The position numbers and the translations under genes were made by a program. 64,000 nt of DNA. Origin: Ochrovirga pacifica (GTDB lineage: Bacteria > Bacteroidota > Bacteroidia > Flavobacteriales > Flavobacteriaceae). Shown here piece by piece: positions 1-9,177 of the stretch; position 1 is the first letter of the stretch; each line of letters starts with the position of its first letter. The notes below the pieces were generated by a model. The model saw only the letters and a program-made list of their open reading frames with translations. It ran no database searches and was not told where the DNA came from. Where the stretch lies: the NCBI RefSeq assembly GCF_000220525.1, contig NZ_AFPK01000029.1, positions 62,006 to 126,005 on the forward strand. Direction: 5' to 3'.

Positions 1-33
1 TCCGAAATCTAGAATAAGTACTTTTTGTTGCAT
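1..33 (-). CDS. guaA: GMP synthase, N-terminal fragment (5' end only)
   Basis: Reading the minus strand from the ATG at 33-31 gives MQQKVLILDFG, the usual start of bacteroidetal GMP synthase (glutamine-hydrolysing), which normally continues SQYTQLIARR in the class I glutamine amidotransferase domain. Only 11 residues lie in the window, so the call rests on this signature. A -7-like element, TACTTTTG on the minus strand (44-37), ends only three bases before the ATG, so the message may be leaderless or nearly so. The gene is divergent from the histidine kinase gene. Confidence 0.7.
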   Translation of the reverse strand, partial: MQQKVLILDFG

Positions 34-283
34 GCACAAAAGTAAACTTTTATTTACGGACTTAAAAGCCTAATTTCTGCAAATAAATCATAAAAAAAAG
101 CTCTAAAAACAAAGCATGTAACACACTAAATAACAACGCATTACAACACTACCTGTTTCGTTTTTAAAAAACGTCAATTTCTTTTTTTCCTTATTACACA
201 AATCTTAACATCCCTATTATTGCCTGTTAACTACCGAATTACTATCTTTTGATTCGTTTTACAGACTTTCTATAAGAATTGTT
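34..283. promoter_or_regulatory. Divergent intergenic region guaA / histidine kinase
   Basis: About 250 bp of AT-rich DNA between two divergent genes. It holds the -7-like TACTTTTG of guaA on the minus strand at 37-44. No clear -33/-7 pair for the kinase and no terminator or RNA gene was recognised. Confidence 0.4.
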
Positions 284-2098
284 ATGAAATCAATTTTATT
301 AACCTTTTTTGTTTGTATTGTTACTTGCACAACACTTTTTTCTCAAGAGGATCATCCTTACGACAAATTTGAGCTGCTAAACGACTCTTTAACTTCAAGT
401 TCTATAAAACAAACGCTTTTATACTATAATCAACAAAAATTCAACAAACCTTTTGGGCACAAAATATACCACCACATCCCTAAAGGCAAAACTTTTTGGA
501 TGCATTTTTCTTTACCTAAAACCGAAGAAAACTACTATTTTACTATTGGAAATTCTTACTTACCACACGGAAAAGTATACAGCTATAGCAATGGTACACT
601 AGATAGTTTAGAAACATTGCATTACATTACCAACAGAGGTTACAAACAGGTTTTTTACCGACAACCTACTTGGTTGTTAAAAGCTAAAAATCATAAAACA
701 GAGTATTTTGTAGAAATAAAGGATGTAGAATCTAAAACTAGATTGGCACCGCAACTGAACACTACAAATGACTTTTTAAAATTGGTAGAAATTGAATATT
801 TCTTAACCGGAGGCACGCTTACCTATGTATGTTTACTGATTTTAATTATTTTGATTTTGTTTCTGGTAGAAAAAAAATATTCTCTTTTATGGTACGGTTC
901 TTTGGTGTTTTTTATGGCAATGGCTATGTTGGCCAACAAAGGTATTGGACCACAATACTTTTGGGGAGAGTCTGAATTTTTAATCACATCTACCAAAAGC
1001 TTTTCGCATACGATGATGGCTTTGAGTTCGTGTTTTTTTTATGCCAATTTTTACCCTTTTCCGAAACGTCTTTTTTACTTAAAAAAAATCTTAACCATTT
1101 TTGGATATATTTCTGCGGGCTTAGGGGCTGTGTATATTTACAAAATGTTTTATGGAGGTTTGTACGACTGGTACATTGTAGTATGGGCTGTGCTAAAGCC
1201 AATGGTGTTTATAGTTGGCATCATCCATATTATTCTTATTTTTCATAAAGTGATTCCATTTTATTTGGGATTTGGTTTTTTAAACTCTATTATTGGAATT
1301 TTTATTTTTGTATACAACAACCCCACCTATCAAGATTCTATTTTAAAAAACTTTTTCTTTTCAGAACTATTTAATTTGGGCTTAATTTTAGAAATGACTC
1401 TAATGTTAGTTTACATTATATCCTCTAATGCCAATGCTAAAAATTTAGCTTCTAAATTAGAAAACGAAAACAACACGCTAAAAAGATCATTCAATCAAAA
1501 CTTAAATGAACAAACCAACAACTTGGTAAACGATGTTCACGATACTTTTGGAAGTTATATAGAAGCATTGAACTTACAAATTAAAAACAATAGCGATCAT
1601 CAATTGCTACAAACAACTATTAAAGCTTTTAGAAACGATTATAAAATATTACTTAATAACAATTTTTTGCCCAATATAGATACTCATAATTTTTATGAAG
1701 CTTTGTCTGAATATTGTAAAAAAATCAATCAAATTACAACGGTACATGTTATGCTAGGGTTTTCTAACCCCAACAACACATCTATTCCTAAGCCATTAAC
1801 ACTAGAAGTTTACAAAATTGTTTGCGAGCTAACCACTAATGTTATCAAACACGCCAAAGCAAACACAGCAACTATAAAGGTTTATATTGATGAAAACACT
1901 ATTGTGTTAAACGTAAAAGATGATGGAATTGGTATGAAAAAAGAACAACAAAAAGGATTTGGTATTAACTCCGTTAAAAAGAGAGTCCAGTTTTTACAAG
2001 GTGTTTTTCAGTTAACTTCAGAATTAAACAAAGGAGTTTCCTATAAAATTAGCATTCCAATACAATCTACTGTAACCGAACAATTGTATTATTTATAA
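284..2098 (+). CDS. 7TM-type membrane sensor histidine kinase (NarL/LytS-like output)
   Basis: A membrane sensor kinase of 604 residues. A signal peptide (about 1-20, ending at LFSQ) leads to an exported sensor domain (about 25-165), then roughly seven hydrophobic helices (about 175-385), a short coiled segment, and a kinase core. The phospho-acceptor box is VNDVHDTFGS with His at about 419, as in HisKA_3-type kinases. The ATPase domain shows an N box (ELTTNVIKHAKA, about 515), the G1 box DDGIGM (about 546) and the G2 box GFGINSVKKR. This layout matches 7TMR-DISM sensor kinases. No response regulator gene is adjacent: guaA is divergent and thrS follows after 135 bp with its own promoter-like element. 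The signal is unknown. Confidence 0.85.
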   Translation: MKSILLTFFVCIVTCTTLFSQEDHPYDKFELLNDSLTSSSIKQTLLYYNQQKFNKPFGHKIYHHIPKGKTFWMHFSLPKTEENYYFTIGNSYLPHGKVYSYSNGTLDSLETLHYITNRGYKQVFYRQPTWLLKAKNHKTEYFVEIKDVESKTRLAPQLNTTNDFLKLVEIEYFLTGGTLTYVCLLILIILILFLVEKKYSLLWYGSLVFFMAMAMLANKGIGPQYFWGESEFLITSTKSFSHTMMALSSCFFYANFYPFPKRLFYLKKILTIFGYISAGLGAVYIYKMFYGGLYDWYIVVWAVLKPMVFIVGIIHIILIFHKVIPFYLGFGFLNSIIGIFIFVYNNPTYQDSILKNFFFSELFNLGLILEMTLMLVYIISSNANAKNLASKLENENNTLKRSFNQNLNEQTNNLVNDVHDTFGSYIEALNLQIKNNSDHQLLQTTIKAFRNDYKILLNNNFLPNIDTHNFYEALSEYCKKINQITTVHVMLGFSNPNNTSIPKPLTLEVYKIVCELTTNVIKHAKANTATIKVYIDENTIVLNVKDDGIGMKKEQQKGFGINSVKKRVQFLQGVFQLTSELNKGVSYKISIPIQSTVTEQLYYL

Positions 2099-2203
2099 GA
2101 GCAATCAAATATTCCCATCTATTCTTATAATTTCATCAAAAAAATAAAAAAGAAGCCTAACAATCTTTTAAAGTTAGACTTTATGTTTGATTAAATTATT
2201 AAC

Positions 2204-2211
2204 TATCTTCG
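2204..2211 (+). promoter_or_regulatory. -7 promoter element of thrS operon
   Basis: TATCTTCG followed by CATCC, close to the Bacteroidetes -7 consensus TAnnTTTG, 22 bp before the thrS ATG. A TTTG lies at 2186-2189, but its 14-bp spacing is shorter than the usual 17-23, so the -33 element is uncertain. Confidence 0.5.
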
Positions 2212-2233
2212 CATCCATAAATTTTAAAATAAA

Positions 2234-4174
2234 ATGATTCAAATTACTTTACCCGATGGAAGTGTAAGAGAGTACGAAAAAAATAGTACTCCAATGGATG
2301 TTGCCAAAAGCATTAGTCAAGGTTTGGCCAGAAACGTGATTTCTGCAAATTTTAATGGAACCACCGTTGAAACCAAAACCCCATTAACTACAGACGGTAA
2401 TTTAACCTTATATACTTTTGATCAACCAGAGGGAAAAAAAGCTTTTTGGCACTCTTCTGCACACGTATTGGCACAAGCCATTCAAAAACTGTATCCAGGT
2501 GTTCACTTAACCATTGGACCTGCTATAGAAAACGGTTTTTACTATGATATTGATTTTGGAGAACATAAAGTTTCTGAAAACGACTTTCCAAAAATTGAAC
2601 AAAAGTTCTTAGAATTGGCCAGAGGAAAACACGAATTTAATATGCGTGAAGTTTCTAAGGCTGATGCTTTGGCAAAATATAAAGAAGAGGGAAACCCTTT
2701 TAAGATTGAACTGATTGAAAATTTAACTGACGGAGATATAACTTTCTGTGACCACGATGATTTTACCGACTTGTGTCGTGGTGGGCACATTCCAAATACG
2801 GGTATAATTAAAGCTGTAAAGGTAATGAGTGCTGCAGGTGCTTATTGGCGTGGTGATGAAACCAAACCCCAGTTAACTCGTATTTATGGAATCTCGTTTC
2901 CAAAAGCCAAAATGCTAACGGAGTATTTGGAAATTTTAGAATTGGCCAAACAACGCGATCACCGTAAACTTGGAAAAGAATTAGAATTATTTACTTTTTC
3001 TCAAAAAGTAGGTCAAGGATTGCCTTTGTGGTTACCTAAAGGAGCGGCTTTAAGACAACGCTTAGAAGACTTTTTAAAACAAGCATTAAAAAAAGGAGGA
3101 TACGAAATGGTGGTTACACCACACATTGGTCAAAAAGACTTGTACGTAACTTCTGGTCATTATGAAAAATACGGAGAAGATAGTTTTCAACCTATCAAAA
3201 CTCCTAAAATGGATGAGGAGTTTTTACTAAAACCAATGAACTGTCCGCACCATTGTGAAATTTATAACTTTAAACCTTTTTCTTACAAAGATTTACCAAA
3301 ACGTTATGCCGAATTTGGTACGGTTTACCGTTACGAACAATCTGGAGAATTGCATGGAATGACACGTGTACGTTCTTTTACACAAGATGATGCACATATT
3401 TTCTGTACTCCAGATCAGTTAAAAGACGAATTTAAAGCAACCATCGACTTGGTATTGTACGTATTCAGTTCTTTAGGGTTTGACGATTTTACAGCACAAG
3501 TTTCATTGCGTGACCCAGAAAAACCAGAAAAATACATTGGTAAAGATGAAAACTGGATAAAAGCTGAAGCCGCTATTATAGAAGCAGCAGAAGAAAAAGG
3601 ACTAACAACTGTAGTAGAAACTGGTGAAGCAGCATTTTACGGACCTAAGTTAGACTTTATGGTAAAAGATGCTTTAGGAAGAAGCTGGCAATTGGGAACC
3701 ATTCAGGTAGACTATAACTTACCAGAACGCTTTGATCTTACTTACAAAGGAGCAGATAACGAATTGCACAGACCTGTGATGATTCACCGTGCTCCATTTG
3801 GGTCTTTAGAACGATTTATTGCGGTATTACTAGAGCACACAGGAGGAAATTTTCCGCTTTGGTTAATGCCAGAACAAGTTATTCTACTGCCTATCAGTGA
3901 GAAATATCAGAAATATGCCGAAAAAGTTTCAAAATTACTAGAAAATTCCGAAATTCGCACCCTCATTGACGATCGAAATGAAAAGACAGGTCGTAAGATT
4001 AGAGATGCCGAAGTTAGCAAGGTTCCTTACATGATTATTGTTGGAGAAAAAGAAGAAAATGAAGAAAGCGTATCTGTAAGAAAACACGGAGAGGGAGATT
4101 TGGGAACTTTCTCTATTACTGATTTTATCGAATTGATAAAAAAAGAAATTGCAAAAACTTTGGTTCAGTTTTAA
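2234..4174 (+). CDS. thrS: Threonine--tRNA ligase
   Basis: Charges tRNA-Thr in the cytoplasm. The 646 residues are standard for the family. An N-terminal TGS domain (about 1-60) precedes the editing domain with the HSSAH motif (H73, H77) and the later DLCRGGH segment, both of which supply zinc-site-type Cys/His residues for hydrolysing mischarged Ser-tRNA. The class II catalytic core has [10 protein letters not shown] with the zinc-binding Cys, and motif 3 [15 protein letters not shown]-terminal anticodon-binding domain follows (about 545-640). It heads the thrS-infC-rpmI-rplT run; the gap to infC is only about 58 bp, so co-transcription is likely. No T-box leader is seen. Confidence 0.97.
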   Translation: MIQITLPDGSVREYEKNSTPMDVAKSISQGLARNVISANFNGTTVETKTPLTTDGNLTLYTFDQPEGKKAFWHSSAHVLAQAIQKLYPGVHLTIGPAIENGFYYDIDFGEHKVSENDFPKIEQKFLELARGKHEFNMREVSKADALAKYKEEGNPFKIELIENLTDGDITFCDHDDFTDLCRGGHIPNTGIIKAVKVMSAAGAYWRGDETKPQLTRIYGISFPKAKMLTEYLEILELAKQRDHRKLGKELELFTFSQKVGQGLPLWLPKGAALRQRLEDFLKQALKKGGYEMVVTPHIGQKDLYVTSGHYEKYGEDSFQPIKTPKMDEEFLLKPMNCPHHCEIYNFKPFSYKDLPKRYAEFGTVYRYEQSGELHGMTRVRSFTQDDAHIFCTPDQLKDEFKATIDLVLYVFSSLGFDDFTAQVSLRDPEKPEKYIGKDENWIKAEAAIIEAAEEKGLTTVVETGEAAFYGPKLDFMVKDALGRSWQLGTIQVDYNLPERFDLTYKGADNELHRPVMIHRAPFGSLERFIAVLLEHTGGNFPLWLMPEQVILLPISEKYQKYAEKVSKLLENSEIRTLIDDRNEKTGRKIRDAEVSKVPYMIIVGEKEENEESVSVRKHGEGDLGTFSITDFIELIKKEIAKTLVQF

Positions 4175-4232
4175 AATAAGAGTTTAATTTTCTTATGTAA
4201 AATACCTACATAAGAGCAAAATATAGATAGCC

Positions 4233-4793
4233 ATAGCAATTAAAAGAAGAAGGTCAAGAGGACCAGCAAGAGTCATTAAGGAAAATCCACACAGAATAAA
4301 CGAGCAAATTCGTTATGTGGATGAAGTTCGTTTGGTAGGAGACAACGTAGAAATAGGTGTATATCCTATTTCTAAAGCCAAACAGATAGCGCGTGAACAA
4401 GAATTAGATTTGGTAGAAATTTCTCCCAAAGCAGTTCCTCCTGTTTGTAAAATTATAGACTACAAAAAGTTTCTATACGAGCAGAAAAAACGTGATAAGG
4501 TTATGAAAGCGAAAGCAACAAAAGTAACCGTAAAAGAAATACGTTTTGGACCACAAACAGACGAACACGATTATGAGTTTAAAAAGAAACATGCTATTAA
4601 ATTTTTGCAAGATGGTGCAAAACTAAAAGCTTATGTTTTCTTTAAAGGTCGTTCTATTATTTTTAAAGATCAAGGTCAAATTTTGTTATTAAAATTAGCC
4701 CAAGAACTAGAAGAATACGGAAAAGTAGAGCAAATGCCTAAATTGGAGGGAAAACGTATGATTATGTTTATAGCTCCCAAAGTAAAAAAATAA
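4233..4793 (+). CDS. infC: Translation initiation factor IF-3, non-canonical start codon
   Basis: IF-3 binds the 30S subunit and controls start-codon selection. Alignable sequence ([20 protein letters not shown]) runs upstream of the first GTG in frame (4317), back to an in-frame TAG at 4224, with no ATG, GTG or TTG between. The possible starts are ATA 4227, ATA 4233 and ATT 4239. ATA 4233 gives (M)AIKRRRSRG and ATT 4239 gives (M)KRRRSRG. E. coli infC uses AUU so that IF-3 represses its own synthesis, and the same logic may apply here. N domain about 15-85 and C domain ([30 protein letters not shown]) are complete. About 186 residues. The exact start is not certain. Confidence 0.93.
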   Translation: MAIKRRRSRGPARVIKENPHRINEQIRYVDEVRLVGDNVEIGVYPISKAKQIAREQELDLVEISPKAVPPVCKIIDYKKFLYEQKKRDKVMKAKATKVTVKEIRFGPQTDEHDYEFKKKHAIKFLQDGAKLKAYVFFKGRSIIFKDQGQILLLKLAQELEEYGKVEQMPKLEGKRMIMFIAPKVKK

Positions 4794-4810
4794 AAAAGGT
4801 TAAAAAGTTA

Positions 4811-4890
4811 CAAGTTTGTAAAGTTTTTAAGTAAAACTCTTTTTTTAGAGTTTGACAAAAACCTTACAAACTTTTTAGACTTTACAACTT
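4811..4890 (+). repeat. Large imperfect hairpin between infC and rpmI
   Basis: The arms AAGTTTGTAAAGTTTTT and AAAAACCTTACAAACTT pair with one mismatch. Inside them is a second perfect hairpin, AAACTC / GAGTTT, around a T-rich loop. It lies in the 135-bp gap between infC and rpmI. It could act as an attenuator, an RNA-processing site or an L20-type autoregulatory structure; the sequence alone does not decide. It also belongs to the AT-rich, short-period repeats seen in other gaps of this window. Confidence 0.55.
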
Positions 4891-4928
4891 AAGAAGATTA
4901 TATCAAGCAAGGAATAAACTTATTAGAG

Positions 4929-5126
4929 ATGCCTAAATTAAAAACAAAATCTAGTGCTAAGAAACGTTTTAAAGTTACTGGTACTGGAAAATTAAAGAGA
5001 AAGCACGCTTTTAAGAGTCACATCTTAACAAAGAAATCTAAAAAGCGTAAATTGAAGTTAACTCATGACGGATTGGTACACAAGAGTGATGAAGCTAACA
5101 TCAAAAATCAATTAAACTTAAAGTAA
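4929..5126 (+). CDS. rpmI: 50S ribosomal protein L35
   Basis: A 65-residue basic protein beginning [20 protein letters not shown], the L35 signature, with the usual [11 protein letters not shown] core. It is a component of the large ribosomal subunit. Its position between infC and rplT is the standard arrangement. It is preceded by the large infC-rpmI hairpin. Confidence 0.96.
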   Translation: MPKLKTKSSAKKRFKVTGTGKLKRKHAFKSHILTKKSKKRKLKLTHDGLVHKSDEANIKNQLNLK

Positions 5127-5171
5127 TTTTAAGTTTATAGGGAATATTAAATTATTAACCATGGAGTGGGC

Positions 5172-5236
5172 AAACAACAATTAACAATAGACAATATAGC
5201 AATTACAATAATATTGCTAATTGAAAATTGAAAATG
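5172..5236 (+). repeat. Degenerate heptamer repeat with hairpin, rpmI-rplT gap
   Basis: Successive units of about seven bases (ACAATTA, ACAATAG, ACAATAT, then AATTGAA twice) fill the gap before rplT. A central inverted repeat, AGCAAT / ATTGCT, can form a hairpin. The repeat ends about 25 bp before the rplT ATG. Confidence 0.5.
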
Positions 5237-5262
5237 GCCTTACTACAAAAAACATTGAAAAC

Positions 5263-5607
5263 ATGCCTAGATCAGTAAATTCAGTAGCTTCAAGAAGAAG
5301 AAGAAAAAAAATCTTGAAGCAAGCAAAAGGTTACTTTGGAAGACGTAAAAACGTTTATACGGTAGCAAAAAATGCGGTTGAGAAAGCAATGGCTTACTCT
5401 TACCGTGATAGAAAAAACAAAAAGAGATCATTCCGTGCTTTATGGATAACTCGTATTAACGCGGGTGCTCGTATTCATGGATTGTCTTATTCAGCTTTCA
5501 TGGGGAAAGTAAAAGCTAACAACATCGAATTAAACAGAAAAGTTTTAGCAGATTTAGCAATGAACCACCCAGAAGCTTTTAAGGCTATCGTCGAAAAAGT
5601 AAAATAA
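5263..5607 (+). CDS. rplT: 50S ribosomal protein L20
   Basis: A 114-residue protein starting [16 protein letters not shown] at ATG 5263. An upstream in-frame TTG (5221) would add 14 residues that fall in repeat sequence and do not look like L20, so ATG 5263 is preferred. The basic N-terminal tail and the [10 protein letters not shown] core are typical. L20 is essential for early assembly of the large subunit and in several bacteria represses its own operon. It is the last gene of the operon, followed by a strong terminator. Confidence 0.97.
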   Translation: MPRSVNSVASRRRRKKILKQAKGYFGRRKNVYTVAKNAVEKAMAYSYRDRKNKKRSFRALWITRINAGARIHGLSYSAFMGKVKANNIELNRKVLADLAMNHPEAFKAIVEKVK

Positions 5608-5638
5608 TTAATTAGTAAATAACAACCTTGCTTTATAT

Positions 5639-5672
5639 AAAGCCCTTTGCATTTCTGCAAAGGGCTTTTTTT
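5639..5672 (+). terminator. Rho-independent terminator after rplT
   Basis: Perfect stem AAAGCCCTTTGCA / TGCAAAGGGCTTT with a TTTC loop, running into seven T residues. It closes the thrS-infC-rpmI-rplT operon. Confidence 0.9.
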
Positions 5673-5994
5673 ATGTACTTCATCAACACTCTTCCTAAAA
5701 AAAATATTCCTACTACTATTTCATTTTTACTATAAACAAAACATTTTTTTAATCTGTTTATTAACAAACCCTTTCTTTTAAGCAATTTATACTAAGTATA
5801 TGTGAATTCTATACTGATTTATAACAAATCTGCTCACTATTTTTGGATTGCATTATTATCAATAAAACAACCAAATCACTAAAATATTCAAAACTATAAG
5901 ATTAAAAAACTAATAAACACGAATTCATCATCACATAAAACTAACGAATCAAAACACCAAGACCAAATTTATTAACTAACGAATCATACTAAAT
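5673..5994 (+). promoter_or_regulatory. susC upstream region with ACGAATCA repeats
   Basis: A non-coding, AT-rich stretch of about 320 bp. AACTAACGAATCA occurs exactly at 5939-5951 and again at 5974-5986 (35 bp apart), and a related ACGAATTCA lies at 5919-5927. The last copy ends 8 bp before the susC ATG. No convincing -33/-7 promoter pair was found. The repeats could be operator sites or part of the leader RNA. Confidence 0.45.
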
Positions 5995-8900
5995 ATGAAG
6001 AATTACAACTACAAAAGGAACCAATTCCTTGATGCATTCCCTGCAAAAATTAGTTTTTTGTTTTGGGTCTTTAGCTTAAGTACTTTTTTAACTTTTGCTA
6101 AAAATAAACCCAAAATACAAAACGAAGCAAAAACAACCATTACTGGTACTGTTTCTGATAAAACAGGACCTTTACTTGGAGTTAACATCCTTGTTAAAGG
6201 AACTAGTATTGGTACCCTAACAGATTTTGACGGAAACTATAGCATTGAAGTAGAAAATGCCAGCAGTGCTACTTTGGTTTTTTCGTACGTAGGTTACAAA
6301 TCAAAAGAAATTGTAATTGGCAATCAAAAAAATATTAACGTAGAACTGGAACAAGAAACTTCTGAATTAGAAGAAGTTGTACTGCTAGGGTATACTAGCA
6401 GAAAAAAAGGAGAATTAACAGGCTCGGTAACTACTATTAAAGAAGATGTAATAGAAAAATCATCTAGTAAAGACATTGCAAAATCGTTAGCTGGTAGGGC
6501 TTCTGGATTGATAATTAATGACCGTGGAGGATATCCTGGTGCTAATGGAGGTACGTCAATCTTAATTAGAGGATTAAGCACTACAGGTAATAATGCACCT
6601 TTAATTTTAATTGATGGAATTCAAGCTGGTTCTTTTTCTCATTTATCTCCTCAAGACATTGCCTCTTTAACAGTTCTAAAAGATGGTGCTGCTGCTATAT
6701 ACGGGTCTAGAGCTGCCAATGGTGTTATTTTAATTACCACTAAAAGAGGAAAACAAGGGGGACCTAAAATAAACTTTACAACATCTTACAGCTCCTCTAC
6801 ATTTTCTAGAACTCCTAGCTTAATGAGTTCTGAACAATACGCTATTTATGAAAATGAAATTGCCGAAAGAATAGGACAACCATTGCCTTTTACTAACGAG
6901 CAAATAGCAGCTTACAAAGCAGGTAATGATCCTTTAAACTTTCCTAATACAGATTGGTCTTCGTTGACTTTGGCAGACAATACTCCAGAATCTAGAACAA
7001 GTCTAAGTATTTCTGGAGGTGATGAAAAAACAAAATACTTTGTTAGTGGTGATATTTTTGATCAACAAGGATTATATCGCTCTGGCGACTTAGGGTTTAA
7101 ACAAAAACAAATTAGATCTAATATTGACATCAAAGTGTTTGATAAACTTAAAATAGGAGTAGATTTGTTAGGTAGGTTTGGAAACAGAAAAGAACCAGGA
7201 GTAGATGATGGATTTATTTACAAACACATTTACACCAATTTACCAACAGAAGTAGCTGTATACCCTAACGGACTTCCTGGGTTTGGTGGTGAAAATGGTG
7301 CAAACCCAATTGTAATGTCTAGTTCAGAATCTGGATATGTAAAAAGAAAAGACAACGATTTAAGAGGTAAATTTTCTTATGATTTAAACCTTGATAAAAT
7401 TGCCCAAGGCTTAAGTATTAAAGGTTTTGCAGGAATTAGAAAAATGAGTAATGATGAAAAATCTTGGTATACACCATGGACTTACTATTCTCTGCAAGGA
7501 GTCGATGATTATGTTCCACAAACAGGTTTTTCTCAAAGAGGACAACAAAGAATTTTAAGAAATTCTTTTTGGAAATACGACGAGACCTTGTTAAACTCAA
7601 CCATCCACTACTCCAACTCTATAAACGACCATCAGTTCTCTGGATTTGTAGGAGTAGAATCTTTAACTAGTAATACAAGTTCTTTTTGGGCACAAAGAAT
7701 AGGAGCCTTCCCTACATCAACATCTACAGAACTGCCATTTGGAGATCAAGAGCAACAATCAACCTCTAGTCAATCTACAGAGTTTGCTAGGTTAGATTAT
7801 TTTGGATCTTTTTCTTACAACTACGCAAAAAAATACTACGTAGATCTTACTTTACGTAGAGATGGCTCAAGTAATTTTTACTCAGGAAACAGATATGGAA
7901 CTTTTCCTAGTGTAGCTGTAGGTTGGGACATTACCAAAGAATCCTTTTTAGACGATGTAAAAAACTTAGATCAACTAAAACTTAGAGCTTCTTGGTCTAT
8001 TATGGGGAATGATAGAATTGCTCCTTTTCAATGGTCTTCTGGTTATATATCGGGAAATACCAACTTAAACACAGCGTTGCCTAGATACTACGTTTTTGGA
8101 ACTTCTGGAAGCTTGGTAAACGCTTTTGGCTTGCCTGTTTTGGCTAACAGAGATGTAACTTGGGAAACAGCGTATATGAAAAATTTAGGGGTAAACGTTA
8201 CTTTGTTTAACAAACGTTTCAATGCAGATTTAAACTACTTTCATCAAAATAGAGAAGACATCCTTAGACAAAATACTGATGGATTACCAGCTATTTCTGG
8301 AATCGCTTCATCTCAAATTCCAGATACAAACTTAGCAAAAACAAAAAGCTGGGGGTATGAATTTGAAATGTCTTGGAATGATCAGGTAGGGGAAGTTACT
8401 TATAACATAGGGATGAACTACTCTTTAGCTAAAAATGAAGTACTTGACATTAATGAAGCAGACGGAGTGCCATCTTATCAAAAGCAAGAAGGAAAACCTA
8501 TCAATTCTTTTTTAGTATATCCAACCAACGGAATTTTTAAAGATCAGGCAGAAGTAGATGCTACTGAAGTAAAGCTAGAAAATACGGTTGAAGGAGAACC
8601 TATTTATGTAGACACGAATGGAGATGGTAAAATTACAGGTGCCGATAGAATTAGAGTAGACGAGACAAACATTCCACAAGTACAATATGGTATTTATGGG
8701 GGATTGGAATACAAAAAATTTGAATTCAATTTCTTGTTGCAAGGTCAAGCTGGGGCAAAAACACTTGTCTTTTTCGATCAAGTAGGAGCTAAACCCGATT
8801 TTGTGTTTCATAACAGATGGACACCAGACAACAGGAACGCAAGTTACCCTAGGGCTTTTGGGCAAGGAGATCCTTTTAGTGGAAATCAAAGTGGTGATGT

Positions 8901-9165
8901 TGCTAATTTTGAAGGTGCAGACATCTACTTAAAAGATGCTTCTTTCTTACGATTAAAGGAAATAGAACTTGCATACACCTTTACCAAAGAAAAATTAAAA
9001 TTTGGAAATATTAGAGTGTTTGCTAGAGGTTTTAACTTGCTAACCATGTTTTCTGATATATATGACTTAGGATTGGATCCTGAAGCAACAAGTTTCAACA
9101 ATTTTAGAGAAGCCACTTACCCTTCTTTAAAAACCTATACTGTTGGAGTAAATGTTAACTTTTAA
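5995..9165 (+). CDS. SusC/RagA-family TonB-linked outer membrane transporter
   Basis: An outer-membrane active transporter of 1056 residues that, with its SusD lipoprotein, imports oligosaccharides or peptides using TonB energy. An N-terminal hydrophobic segment is followed by a carboxypeptidase-like regulatory domain (about 45-130; ITGTVSDKTGPLLGVNILVKG, LTDFDGNYSIEV), then the TonB-box region ELEEVVLLGYTSRK, the plug (about 140-260; VLKDGAAAIYGSRAANGVILITTK) and the barrel, ending at a terminal Phe (VGVNVNF). The VVLLGYTSRKKGELTG motif differs from the commoner VVVVGYGTQ form. It overlaps no other gene; susD starts 12 bp later. The substrate cannot be told: no glycosidase or sulfatase is adjacent. 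Confidence 0.95.
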   Translation: MKNYNYKRNQFLDAFPAKISFLFWVFSLSTFLTFAKNKPKIQNEAKTTITGTVSDKTGPLLGVNILVKGTSIGTLTDFDGNYSIEVENASSATLVFSYVGYKSKEIVIGNQKNINVELEQETSELEEVVLLGYTSRKKGELTGSVTTIKEDVIEKSSSKDIAKSLAGRASGLIINDRGGYPGANGGTSILIRGLSTTGNNAPLILIDGIQAGSFSHLSPQDIASLTVLKDGAAAIYGSRAANGVILITTKRGKQGGPKINFTTSYSSSTFSRTPSLMSSEQYAIYENEIAERIGQPLPFTNEQIAAYKAGNDPLNFPNTDWSSLTLADNTPESRTSLSISGGDEKTKYFVSGDIFDQQGLYRSGDLGFKQKQIRSNIDIKVFDKLKIGVDLLGRFGNRKEPGVDDGFIYKHIYTNLPTEVAVYPNGLPGFGGENGANPIVMSSSESGYVKRKDNDLRGKFSYDLNLDKIAQGLSIKGFAGIRKMSNDEKSWYTPWTYYSLQGVDDYVPQTGFSQRGQQRILRNSFWKYDETLLNSTIHYSNSINDHQFSGFVGVESLTSNTSSFWAQRIGAFPTSTSTELPFGDQEQQSTSSQSTEFARLDYFGSFSYNYAKKYYVDLTLRRDGSSNFYSGNRYGTFPSVAVGWDITKESFLDDVKNLDQLKLRASWSIMGNDRIAPFQWSSGYISGNTNLNTALPRYYVFGTSGSLVNAFGLPVLANRDVTWETAYMKNLGVNVTLFNKRFNADLNYFHQNREDILRQNTDGLPAISGIASSQIPDTNLAKTKSWGYEFEMSWNDQVGEVTYNIGMNYSLAKNEVLDINEADGVPSYQKQEGKPINSFLVYPTNGIFKDQAEVDATEVKLENTVEGEPIYVDTNGDGKITGADRIRVDETNIPQVQYGIYGGLEYKKFEFNFLLQGQAGAKTLVFFDQVGAKPDFVFHNRWTPDNRNASYPRAFGQGDPFSGNQSGDVANFEGADIYLKDASFLRLKEIELAYTFTKEKLKFGNIRVFARGFNLLTMFSDIYDLGLDPEATSFNNFREATYPSLKTYTVGVNVNF

Positions 9166-9177
9166 AAGACTATAGAA

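Noticed and set aside
5221-5262. Longer rplT start at TTG 5221
   Set aside because: The added residues come from a heptamer repeat and do not match L20; ATG 5263 gives the normal 114-residue protein.
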